Positions 16,534-23,556 of a stretch of 64,000 nucleotides of DNA are shown here, in pieces (position 1 is the stretch's first letter; every line of letters begins with the position of its first letter). The notes under the pieces were generated by a model. It was not told where the DNA came from. It saw only the letters and a program-made list of their open reading frames with translations, and ran no database searches. The stretch covers positions 1-64,000 of the forward strand of contig CADCIQ010000026.1 in the NCBI GenBank assembly GCA_902801425.1, read 5' to 3'. Origin of the DNA: an uncultured Bacteroidales bacterium (GTDB taxonomy: Bacteria; Bacteroidota; Bacteroidia; Bacteroidales; Bacteroidaceae). The translations under genes and the position numbers were made by a program.

Positions 16534-16682
16534 CAATAATCAAGCCGTGGTCATCCTGTTGTATTCGCGTAGTGCAAAAGACCTCGCCCCGAGCCTTCAC
16601 CTTCCGCAAGGATTGTAAAGGGATCCACGCAAATTTTATGAGGCAAAATAAGCGCAGTTCATTTATGTGATCTGCGTTTTTT
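16534..16682 (+). ncRNA. Candidate small RNA A, convergent with gene A
   Basis: Between the promoter and a terminator-like hairpin (GCGCAG at 16652-16657, CTGCG at 16672-16676, then six T) there is no ORF of note. The 5' part can fold through GCAC (16529-16532) with GTGC (16572-16575) and AATA (16535-16538) with TATT (16562-16565), an outer-stem plan similar to the leaders at 3687 and 63702. CCTT-ccgc-AAGG forms a small hairpin near 16600. The 3' end overlaps the last codons of the opposite gene by about 24 nt, so an antisense effect is possible. Confidence 0.5.
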
Positions 16683-17273
16683 CGTTTTAGGTTGCTGTTC
16701 GTTTTTTATAAGTGGCTCTCCTGGTCGCAATGCAGAAACACCATACTCAACTCTTTGTTTTGAATGTTTGACACCAACTGTCAATTTGATTGTACCAAGC
16801 TCTACATGCCGATATACCATAACAAGCATATATGCAAACATCTGCTGGTTTCTATCATTTCCCTTTACAGCTACTCGTCTAACAGGTTGAGCATTTTTCA
16901 TCACTTCATCGAGAATCATAATTGCACGAGTTGAATTGTAACTTTTGGAAGAATGTTCCTTGGCTTCTATAACGGAAATACCTTTAATATAAATAAAATC
17001 TTGTAAGGCTTCGTTGAATATCTTTCCTTCGTCAAACCTATCTCGCCAAGTTTTAAAGAATTCGCCAATAAGCCCCTCGCGTTTTCTGATTTCTTCCATA
17101 GATTGCCCCATTGGAATACCATCTGCATCATATTCTATTTCCTTGTGTTCATCATTCTGTGATGGTGCATCTTCGCTGACACGCCATACAACATCATCCT
17201 CTGGCAGTTCATAGCCTTGCTCAAAGGAAATGTCAATCAATTCATATTCGAATATATATTCTTGCTCTGGCAT
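16659..17273 (-). CDS. Unknown protein A of the duplicated unit
   Basis: The 204-aa protein begins MPEQEYIFEYELIDISF. Residues 1-62 (very acidic, including GYELPEDDVVWRVSEDAP and EYDADGIPMG) are almost the same as in protein B. The C-terminal part shares only scattered positions with B: K(S/T)Y-x-ST at about 110-114, a helix ending in ENA/KNA-(Q/E), an N-Q motif, and IKLTVG-x-x-x-x-x-x-x-x-(Y/V)-x-x-x-A/V. The tail is basic (KTKKRRSHK). I do not recognise the family. The K-x-Y-x-S-T plus late tyrosine pattern is vaguely like small BECR-fold RNases, but this is speculation. It follows a 47-aa ORF by 33 nt. Confidence 0.8.
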   Translation of the reverse strand: MPEQEYIFEYELIDISFEQGYELPEDDVVWRVSEDAPSQNDEHKEIEYDADGIPMGQSMEEIRKREGLIGEFFKTWRDRFDEGKIFNEALQDFIYIKGISVIEAKEHSSKSYNSTRAIMILDEVMKNAQPVRRVAVKGNDRNQQMFAYMLVMVYRHVELGTIKLTVGVKHSKQRVEYGVSALRPGEPLIKNEQQPKTKKRRSHK

Positions 17274-17306
17274 GATTGTTTAGATTATTTTGTTTCCGAA
17301 AAGACG

Positions 17307-17450
17307 TTAGAGTTCTTCAAGAAAAGCATCAAGTGTCTGTTCTTTTTCTCCACAGGCTTCTGCCTTACGCATATTTTCAAATGCGCGATGAAGGCTCTCT
17401 TTTACATAGATCTGCTGTGATGTAGGATTACTTTCATGTTTCTTACTCAT
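17307..17450 (-). CDS. Small charged protein upstream of gene A
   Basis: The 47-aa ORF MSKKHESNPTSQQIYVKESL... is preceded by a full -7 box about 22 nt upstream of its ATG at 17448-17450. The open frame extends further upstream, but that part lies across the promoter. The peptide is predicted helical and ends TLDAFLEEL. It sits in the same transcript as gene A, so it might be an antitoxin or regulator for it; unit B has no equivalent. Confidence 0.6.
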   Translation of the reverse strand: MSKKHESNPTSQQIYVKESLHRAFENMRKAEACGEKEQTLDAFLEEL

Positions 17451-17475
17451 AACGCTAAGTGTTTTTATTCTGAGT

Positions 17476-17484
17476 GCAAAAATA
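17476..17484 (-). promoter_or_regulatory. Promoter of the 47-aa ORF / gene A operon
   Basis: TATTTTTGC on the minus strand, about 26 nt before the small ORF. Its upstream flank matches that of the SNF2-operon promoter. Confidence 0.65.
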
Positions 17485-17729
17485 CAAATTATTTCAGTAA
17501 CGACCAAATCATTCTCCATATTTTAGGAATTTTAGATTCATTCCTATGCTGATACTCCGCTAATCCTCTGCTTTTTCTCTGCTAAAGTTCTGCTTCCATA
17601 GTAAAGGAATAGCGTTTTCAAAGCGGTAGGATAACGTTTTTACAATAAAATTTCAAAGGAAAATAGTTAAATTTCATATAGATATTAGAAAAAGGAGAGT
17701 CAAGATTTTGTAAATCACGAGAAAATTTG

Positions 17730-17738
17730 TAATTTTGC
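17730..17738 (+). promoter_or_regulatory. Promoter of candidate RNA B
   Basis: TAATTTTGC with TTTTG about 20 bp upstream; nearly identical to the promoter of RNA A over some 90 bp. Confidence 0.7.
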
Positions 17739-17741
17739 ACC

Positions 17742-17849
17742 GTCACTTAGAGGAATTCGCAGAAAGGATGACAACCTTTATAATCCCATACAGGGATTGT
17801 TTCGAGCCTCAAAGCATAAGCCACTCCACGAAGAGTGGCTTTTCTTTTT
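17742..17849 (+). ncRNA. Candidate small RNA B, ending just before gene B
   Basis: About 107 nt between a strong promoter and a strong terminator, with no meaningful ORF. Internal hairpin ATCCC-ataca-GGGAT lies at about 17783-17797. The core GATGACAACCTTTATA resembles GAGTGACAAGCCCTATT of the leader at 3687, and CGAGCC follows in both. This suggests that RNAs A and B and the two leaders descend from one element, but the match is short. Confidence 0.5.
17818..17849 (+). terminator. Terminator of RNA B
   Basis: Perfect 7-bp stem GCCACTC (17820-17826) with GAGTGGC (17833-17839), loop CACGAA, followed by TTTTCTTTTTA. Confidence 0.85.
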
Positions 17850-17850
17850 A

Positions 17851-18390
17851 TTATTGTCGAGGAACTGTTATACAATACTGTACAAAATCCTTATTCGTTC
17901 GCTGAAGCCCAACAGTTAATTTGATGTTCTTATACTTCATATAGAGTATCTTATCATATTGTTTCTGGTTTTTGTTGTTCTTTGGGATAACCTCGTCAAC
18001 CAGTTCCGCATTTTCCAATATTTCTGTCAACTGAAATACTGCAAGTGTGGAATCGTATGTGCGTGAAGCTTTTGAATACGTTTCATTTATAGACTGGTAC
18101 TTTACAAGAATATTGTTTTTAAGCCACTTGTTCATAATAGCTTTGTCAGGATGTTCGGCAATCCACTTAGCATAGAAATCTTTTATCATTTTCTCACGAA
18201 TCTTTATCTCTTGCTTAGATCTGCCCATGGGAATCCCATCAGCATCATATTCTATGGACTTGTGTTCATCATTCCGTGATGGTGCATCTTCGCTGACACG
18301 CCATACAACATCATCCTCTGGCAGTTCATAACCCTGATCAAAGGAAATATCAATCAGTTCGTATTTGAATATACATTCTTGCTCTGGCAT
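17851..18390 (-). CDS. Unknown protein B of the duplicated unit
   Basis: The 179-aa paralogue of protein A starts MPEQECIFKYELIDISF and shares the acidic N-terminal 60 residues (VVWRVSEDAPS, YDADGIPMG). After that it diverges: AIMNKWLKNNILVKYQSINETY, SRTYDSTLAVFQLTEILENAEL, and the end IKLTVGLQRTNKDFVQYCIT. Strong N-terminal conservation with a variable C-terminus suggests that the N-terminal part binds a common partner while the C-terminal part is specific. Its ATG lies 11 nt after the GH2 stop codon, so it is probably transcribed from the GH2 promoter. Confidence 0.8.
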   Translation of the reverse strand: MPEQECIFKYELIDISFDQGYELPEDDVVWRVSEDAPSRNDEHKSIEYDADGIPMGRSKQEIKIREKMIKDFYAKWIAEHPDKAIMNKWLKNNILVKYQSINETYSKASRTYDSTLAVFQLTEILENAELVDEVIPKNNKNQKQYDKILYMKYKNIKLTVGLQRTNKDFVQYCITVPRQ

Positions 18391-18401
18391 GATTGTTTAG
18401 A

Positions 18402-21290
18402 TTATTTCACTTTAGGTTTCAGCTCATCAGGAGAGTCTTTGGTGAACATATCCACCTTCGGAGCCTCTTTCTCATAGAGATTACGTATCACGCTCTCGTC
18501 GAGGGTGATAGTTGGCTTGAAATCGGGGCTCTTCATATAGTTTATGATACTCTTGCGAAGCTGACGGGCAACGAGACGGTTCCTGAGATTTGAGGTAATA
18601 TCAATAGTGGTCATCAGAAGCTTACCGCCAAGCACATTAGCCTCTATGATCATACCGCACTTACGACTTACATGCCAAGTATCTATCGGCTGCATAGGTG
18701 GCTGATAATCAGCAGGAAACTCAGAGAGATTCATTACCTGAGCACGATTAACGAGTTCCCACCAGTTAAGGTCTGTCCAGTCGTCGGTAGGGAAATCACA
18801 ATACACAGGATGAGTGCTATCGATATATGCTCCCGTGACATGAGGCGGACGCATCTTGAACCAAGAGGTGTTCCAGAACACAGGCAGATAGTTCTGCTTT
18901 ATGTCATTGCCATAGCGCACCTTTCCAGCTGCCGTAAGAAGCACCTTATGCCCACGCTTCAAGGTCTCTATCGCCCAAGTGTCGAGAGTATCAGAAATAT
19001 ATACTCCGTCAACAAAGCCCTTCTTCAGTTCCACTTTAGCCTTCACGCTTTCCGATTCCCTTTCAAGAGACGGAACAACCCAGAAATCCCAATGATTCTT
19101 CCATTCCCTTTCGCCTGATGAAATAGTGACGCTAAGAGTGAGTTTACTTGGATCTATGAAAGATGTGAGAGGGAAGGTGAAAGTACCCAAATAATGATTC
19201 TTGCCAAGAGGTATAGGTGACAAAGGAACATCAAATGATGAAGAATACGCAAACTTTTCACTTTCCGCCTTATCCTTTACACCCTCCGTAATGCTATACT
19301 CCACCTTTGCATCCTCTATTTCACTTGCAGAGGCATTATATACCTCAACAGGCACTCGAAGGGTATCGGAAGAGGAATAGACGAACTTAGGGAACTTAGC
19401 CAAAGGCACGACATCATTGCAGAACTCAGTCCACTCTGACGCATCCACATATCCCTTCTCCTTCCAATGCACATTGAGAGGCCCGACCAAGGCTGTTCCC
19501 TGACCGCTATAGTCGTTCAAGCCAAGGAGCACGAAGCCAGCATAGCCATTGGTGCGGAGATTACGCTCTATCTCATATTTATATGCAAGAGTCTGCAACC
19601 TACCGCTCGACATAAGGAATTTATCCGCCTGTGAAGCCATTCCGTTATCACGAAGCAAGTCCTCGAAGATGTCAAAATTCTTCGCCTTATATGCTCCTGT
19701 ATATTGAGAGCGTTCCTTTAGGTCAGGAAAGGCGCACCATTGCCCTTGTTCATGGCAGATGATGGGCGAATTGTTTGGCACACTATCCTTATAGTTGCGT
19801 GGAAAGAGGATGTCCTTGGTGTAGTCATCATCAGAATGAGGCGCGTGGCGATTCCAGTCGAGACCTCGTCCCCCACCCTTCACATGATACTGAGAGCCGC
19901 TATCCCATGCCCAGCCGCCACCTACGTTAGCACCACAATAGATACGGCGCGAGTCGGTGTTTCTCCAATAGTCAACCCACGAATTGCACCATTTCACCCA
20001 ATCACCAGCCGGCTCATTTCCGGCACTCATCATAAGGAAAGACGGATGATTGCCATATGCCTCAACCATACGCTTTGTCTCGTCCATGAGATACTGATCA
20101 ATAGCCATTCCACGACAAAGTTTCACACCATGATTAGGCCATGAAGGTCCTTCGGGCTGAAGATAGAAACCGAGACGGTCAGCCACACGGAAAGCAGCCT
20201 CTGGAGGGCAATAGGAATGGAATCGCATAGTGTTGAGACCGTATTCCTTGCACTTACGGAAAACTCTTTCCCATGAAGCCTCATCGGTTGGAGGATAGCC
20301 CGTTTCCGGGAAACAGCAGTTACCCACGGTTCCACGCACATAAATAGGCTTTCCGTTGAGAAGAATATCCATTCCGTTCACTTTTATCTCTCTCATTCCA
20401 AAGGTTGTAGTGTAAGAATATCCGTTGGCATCGCGCACCTCAAGGGTATAAAGATTCGGATGAAACTCATCCCATAGCCTTACATCATCACCCATACGAA
20501 TGACATACGAGCTATCAGATTGAGCCACAGCCTTACTCTCTTTTCCGTCAATGAAGAAAGACATGCCTTGGGTGTTGCCTCTGAGCACAATACGGATAGC
20601 ACCATGAGAGACATCCGGATATACGTCAATATGCTCAATAGCATTCAGCGGACGGGCTGATAGTGAAATATCTCCTGCAATACCATTCCAGTTGCCTTGT
20701 GTCTGATCGGTAACGGAATGTGAATCCTGTCCGACGCATACGTTCTCTATACCATTATATACCTTGATTGCCACGGAGTTTTCCTTGCCAATTTTGATAT
20801 AATCAGTAACATCATAGAGATGGGGAGCAGAAAGTCCCATCTGATGTCCAGCCTCCTTACCATTAATGAATACGGTGGTCTCTATATGAGGTCGTTCAAG
20901 AGTAAGAATGATACGTTGTTTTTTCCATTCCTTTGGAACGAGAACCTTTCTGCGATACCACGCATTGCCCGTATAGTGGCGTTCAGGAGTAAGGAAGAAC
21001 GGGAATTTCATCTGCCCCTCAATACGGTATTTCTCCATATATGGATTGAAATAGAAGGAAGAATCGTAAAGAGAGCCTGTCCATTGTGTTTTCACGGACA
21101 CCAGATCGCCTTTGCCTCGCGTAACCATAGAGCCAGGCAACAGGATAGTATCATCATAAACAGATACTGGCGTAACGGAATTTTCGCTACGCTGAATCTG
21201 AAACTCCCAAGTTCCCGAAAGGTCTATCTTGTTTTGGGCAGATGCAGAAATTGCCGATGTTATAGCTATTAAGGCAAGGATTTTCTTCAT
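18402..21290 (-). CDS. GH2 family glycoside hydrolase (beta-galactosidase/glucuronidase-like)
   Basis: The 962-aa protein has a signal peptide (MKKILALIAITSAISASAQ). The GH2 domain order follows: jelly-roll sugar-binding domain with WYRRKVLVPKEW and FINGKEAGHQMG, an Ig-like domain, and a TIM barrel with NGKPIYVRGTVGNCC, GLNTMRFHSYCPP and SAGNEPAGDW (N-E acid/base, about residue 420). CHEQGQWCAFPD probably carries the nucleophile Glu (about 515). Exported GH2 enzymes remove beta-linked terminal sugars from polysaccharides. Substrate cannot be told; no SusC/D genes are adjacent. The -7 box TATATTTGC ends four bases before the ATG, so the mRNA is leaderless or nearly so. Confidence 0.9.
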   Translation of the reverse strand: MKKILALIAITSAISASAQNKIDLSGTWEFQIQRSENSVTPVSVYDDTILLPGSMVTRGKGDLVSVKTQWTGSLYDSSFYFNPYMEKYRIEGQMKFPFFLTPERHYTGNAWYRRKVLVPKEWKKQRIILTLERPHIETTVFINGKEAGHQMGLSAPHLYDVTDYIKIGKENSVAIKVYNGIENVCVGQDSHSVTDQTQGNWNGIAGDISLSARPLNAIEHIDVYPDVSHGAIRIVLRGNTQGMSFFIDGKESKAVAQSDSSYVIRMGDDVRLWDEFHPNLYTLEVRDANGYSYTTTFGMREIKVNGMDILLNGKPIYVRGTVGNCCFPETGYPPTDEASWERVFRKCKEYGLNTMRFHSYCPPEAAFRVADRLGFYLQPEGPSWPNHGVKLCRGMAIDQYLMDETKRMVEAYGNHPSFLMMSAGNEPAGDWVKWCNSWVDYWRNTDSRRIYCGANVGGGWAWDSGSQYHVKGGGRGLDWNRHAPHSDDDYTKDILFPRNYKDSVPNNSPIICHEQGQWCAFPDLKERSQYTGAYKAKNFDIFEDLLRDNGMASQADKFLMSSGRLQTLAYKYEIERNLRTNGYAGFVLLGLNDYSGQGTALVGPLNVHWKEKGYVDASEWTEFCNDVVPLAKFPKFVYSSSDTLRVPVEVYNASASEIEDAKVEYSITEGVKDKAESEKFAYSSSFDVPLSPIPLGKNHYLGTFTFPLTSFIDPSKLTLSVTISSGEREWKNHWDFWVVPSLERESESVKAKVELKKGFVDGVYISDTLDTWAIETLKRGHKVLLTAAGKVRYGNDIKQNYLPVFWNTSWFKMRPPHVTGAYIDSTHPVYCDFPTDDWTDLNWWELVNRAQVMNLSEFPADYQPPMQPIDTWHVSRKCGMIIEANVLGGKLLMTTIDITSNLRNRLVARQLRKSIINYMKSPDFKPTITLDESVIRNLYEKEAPKVDMFTKDSPDELKPKVK

Positions 21291-21293
21291 GGT

Positions 21294-21302
21294 GCAAATA
21301 TA
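21294..21302 (-). promoter_or_regulatory. GH2 promoter, leaderless geometry
   Basis: TATATTTGC on the minus strand, followed by ACC and then the ATG at 21288-21290. Transcription should start at or within about two bases of the start codon. Confidence 0.7.
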
Positions 21303-21438
21303 GTGATTTTTTTACAGAAAAAAGAAAGAACTCCGTTTTTTTGTTGAAATAAAATGCTATAAATGTGCGTTTATATAGAGTAAAGCTGAAATTGCACATT
21401 AAAAATAATAAATTGTACATTGTAAAATAGTAAATATT

Positions 21439-22032
21439 TTGAGATTTCTGATCGATGATAATATGACTCCAATGACTGAGGAGCAGTTTAACGACTGCCT
21501 CTCAAAGGTCAGTAAACAACGCCGCGAGAAGGTTCTGAAATATAAGTTTCAGGCAGGGAGAGAGCAAAGCCTTAAAGCCTATATGCTTCTTCAGAGACTG
21601 CTGAAAGAGGAATACGGAATCACGGAGCCACCTGTTTTCCGTGAACTGGAGAACGGCAAGCCAGTCATCATCGGACATGAGGACATTCATTTCAATATGT
21701 CGCATTGCAGATATGCGGTGGCATGCGCCATAAGCAACGCGCCTGTTGGCATTGACGTAGAAGTGATCAAGGAGAATGTGAAAGACGAACTTGCTCGCTA
21801 TGTGCTTAGTGATAGCGAACTCGAAGACCTCACCCCATTGAAATTCACCCGATTATGGACGATGAAGGAGGCCGTGGTGAAACTCACAGGCAGAGGCATA
21901 ACAGGCAAGGAACAGCTCCGCCCCCTACTCGACGACTACCATAAAGGAAAAAGTCCCTGGCAGATAATTACCAAGGACTTCCCAGAAAAGAATTATGTTG
22001 TTGGCGTTTGCACGAATTTCACTCGTAAGTGA
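21439..22032 (+). CDS. 4'-phosphopantetheinyl transferase (Sfp type)
   Basis: The 197-aa protein carries the PPTase signatures FNMSHCRYAVACAI, PVGIDVEVI (Mg-binding Asp/Glu) and FTRLWTMKEAVVKLTG. It transfers phosphopantetheine from CoA to carrier proteins, making holo-ACP or PKS/NRPS carriers. The frame opens with TTG at 21439; starting at ATG 21463 would remove the conserved-looking MRFLIDDN. The TTG lies just after an ATTGTACATTGTAAA repeat that may have replaced the upstream region. No -7 box of the usual kind was seen, and the gene faces away from GH2. Confidence 0.85.
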   Translation: MRFLIDDNMTPMTEEQFNDCLSKVSKQRREKVLKYKFQAGREQSLKAYMLLQRLLKEEYGITEPPVFRELENGKPVIIGHEDIHFNMSHCRYAVACAISNAPVGIDVEVIKENVKDELARYVLSDSELEDLTPLKFTRLWTMKEAVVKLTGRGITGKEQLRPLLDDYHKGKSPWQIITKDFPEKNYVVGVCTNFTRK

Positions 22033-22145
22033 AAAGAAAAGAACGAATAGTAAAGAATCTAATGATGTTTCTGAAGACTATTGCAAACTACGGATAAAAC
22101 AAAAGTAATTTAAATTCTTCACAGTTCACTCTTAACTCTTCACTT
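22033..22145. repeat. Short repeat between PPTase and LacI genes
   Basis: The gap ends in TTCACTCTTAACTCTTCACT, part of a dispersed family also present at about 10510 and 33100-33210. The lacI stop codon lies at its edge. Confidence 0.55.
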
Positions 22146-23180
22146 CTAAGGCATAGGCTCCCTTGTTGTGCCACGAACCACAAGGTTAGTCCTTACCACT
22201 TGTTTCTCCACGCGGTTAAGCGGTGTAATTCCCTCTACCTTATTAATAAGGATATTTGCAGCCTGATGACCGATTTCATTTCCACGCTGATCCATAGTGG
22301 TGAGCATCGGATCACAAGCCAAGGCACGTTCGCCATTAGTGAATCCACAGATACTCACATCCTCAGGAATACTGAGACCGAGACGCTTCACAACATGAAC
22401 GACCCCAACAGCGGTATCATCATTGATACAGAAGAAAGCATCAGGCCTGTCTTCACGTTGCATGATCTCAGGAATCATCTGCTCAGCAAGTTCACGCGAA
22501 TCACATTCAAGAATGAAATCGTTGTTCACATCCATTTCGTGAAGACGAAGAGCATCCTTATAGCCATTCATCCTGTTCTTCACGATCTCAAGATGCAACG
22601 AACTACCGCAGAAGGCTATTCGCTTGCAACCTGTATCTATTAGATACTTAGTAGCAGTAAAAGCACCGTGATAGTCGTCGATGACCACCCTGGAAGCATT
22701 CACGCCCGTACATATACGGTCAAAGAACACAAGAGGCATCTCATTGTTTATGACACGGATAAAATGGTCGTATTGCTTGGTGTTCTTAGCTTGTGAAACG
22801 ATTACGCCACAAACTCTTGACCTGATGAAATTATCACAGATCTTTACCTCACGGTCAAACTGTTCCTTACTCTGAGCCACGATGATAGAATACCCTCGAT
22901 TGGATGCTTCTTCCTCAATACCGGAAACAACGGTAGAAAAGAAATAATGCACGATCTCAGGTACAATAACACCAATGATTTTTTGTGCTCTTGCCTTGGA
23001 ATGACGCAATGACTCCGCAAGAACATTAGATACAAAATTATGCTCCTTGGCATACTCCTGTATTGTTCTCCTCCTTTTCTCACTAATACTTGGATTATCA
23101 GCCAAAGCTCGTGAGACAGTTGCCACTGACACTCCCAGTGCCTTGGCAATATCTTTCATTGTAATCTGTTGATGTGGCAT
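22146..23180 (-). CDS. LacI-family transcriptional regulator
   Basis: The 344-aa protein has a typical N-terminal helix-turn-helix (ITMKDIAKALGVSVATVSRA, about 6-25) and hinge, then a periplasmic-binding-protein-like effector domain (IIGVIVPEIVHYFFSTVVSG; AFFCINDDTAVGVVHV). It is transcribed divergently from malQ, and a 16-bp palindrome of LacI-operator type lies between the two genes. Control of maltodextrin use is therefore likely, with a sugar or sugar phosphate as ligand. Homologues in Bacteroidetes often control such cytoplasmic glycosidase genes. Confidence 0.92.
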   Translation of the reverse strand: MPHQQITMKDIAKALGVSVATVSRALADNPSISEKRRRTIQEYAKEHNFVSNVLAESLRHSKARAQKIIGVIVPEIVHYFFSTVVSGIEEEASNRGYSIIVAQSKEQFDREVKICDNFIRSRVCGVIVSQAKNTKQYDHFIRVINNEMPLVFFDRICTGVNASRVVIDDYHGAFTATKYLIDTGCKRIAFCGSSLHLEIVKNRMNGYKDALRLHEMDVNNDFILECDSRELAEQMIPEIMQREDRPDAFFCINDDTAVGVVHVVKRLGLSIPEDVSICGFTNGERALACDPMLTTMDQRGNEIGHQAANILINKVEGITPLNRVEKQVVRTNLVVRGTTREPMP

Positions 23181-23232
23181 AGTTATATAGGGTTAATAAG
23201 TGATTTTTATGAATTAATACTATTTTTTGAGT

Positions 23233-23241
23233 GCAAATATA
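23233..23241 (-). promoter_or_regulatory. lacI-type gene promoter
   Basis: TATATTTGC on the minus strand, about 55 nt before the ATG. Confidence 0.65.
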
Positions 23242-23436
23242 TGAAAAAATTTTCAAACGAAGAACATTTTTGCAAAAATATTTATACTATTCGTTATGGA
23301 AACGGTTGCACTATCATAGGATTTTATAGCAATTCAAAAAGAAGAGCTAATATTTCGTTTCGATTACATTGGGATTGCATTCTCCATTATGAAATTAATA
23401 AATGCGCAATAAACACATTTTTCAAGCCTATCACAC

Positions 23437-23452
23437 TCGCAAACGATTGCGA
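23437..23452. promoter_or_regulatory. Candidate operator for the LacI regulator
   Basis: TCGCAAACGATTGCGA has perfect 6-bp arms (TCGCAA/TTGCGA) around ACGA. LacI-family operators are usually 14-20 bp palindromes with a central CG. It lies about 55 bp upstream of the malQ -7 box. A weaker similar word, GAAACGGTTGCA, is near 23300. Confidence 0.5.
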
Positions 23453-23505
23453 TTCTATCTCACGATTATGAACCGCAAAAATGCGAGTCTTAATATTTTT
23501 ATTCT

Positions 23506-23514
23506 TACTTTTGC
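23506..23514 (+). promoter_or_regulatory. malQ promoter
   Basis: TACTTTTGC, about 43 nt upstream of the malQ ATG. Confidence 0.7.
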
Positions 23515-23556
23515 AGACGAAACTGTAAACCATACATAAACAAGAATAATACCTCT

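Larger units (their letters stand above)
16276..18400. repeat. Tandem duplication of a roughly 1 kb RNA-plus-protein unit
   Basis: Unit A (about 16276-17295) and unit B (about 17484-18410) share, in the same order: a minus-strand promoter flank, a plus-strand promoter region in which about 90 bp are nearly identical (16440-16530 and 17648-17738), a plus-strand RNA region that has diverged strongly, and a minus-strand gene whose first 60 codons are almost identical while the rest has diverged. The words AAATAATCTAAACAATC precede both start codons on the minus strand. Unit B abuts the stop codon of the GH2 gene. Confidence 0.8.

Noticed and set aside
16659..18390. Type III toxin-antitoxin (ToxIN) locus
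   Set aside because: Those have short tandem RNA repeats directly upstream of the toxin in the same orientation; here the RNAs are convergent and not repetitive.
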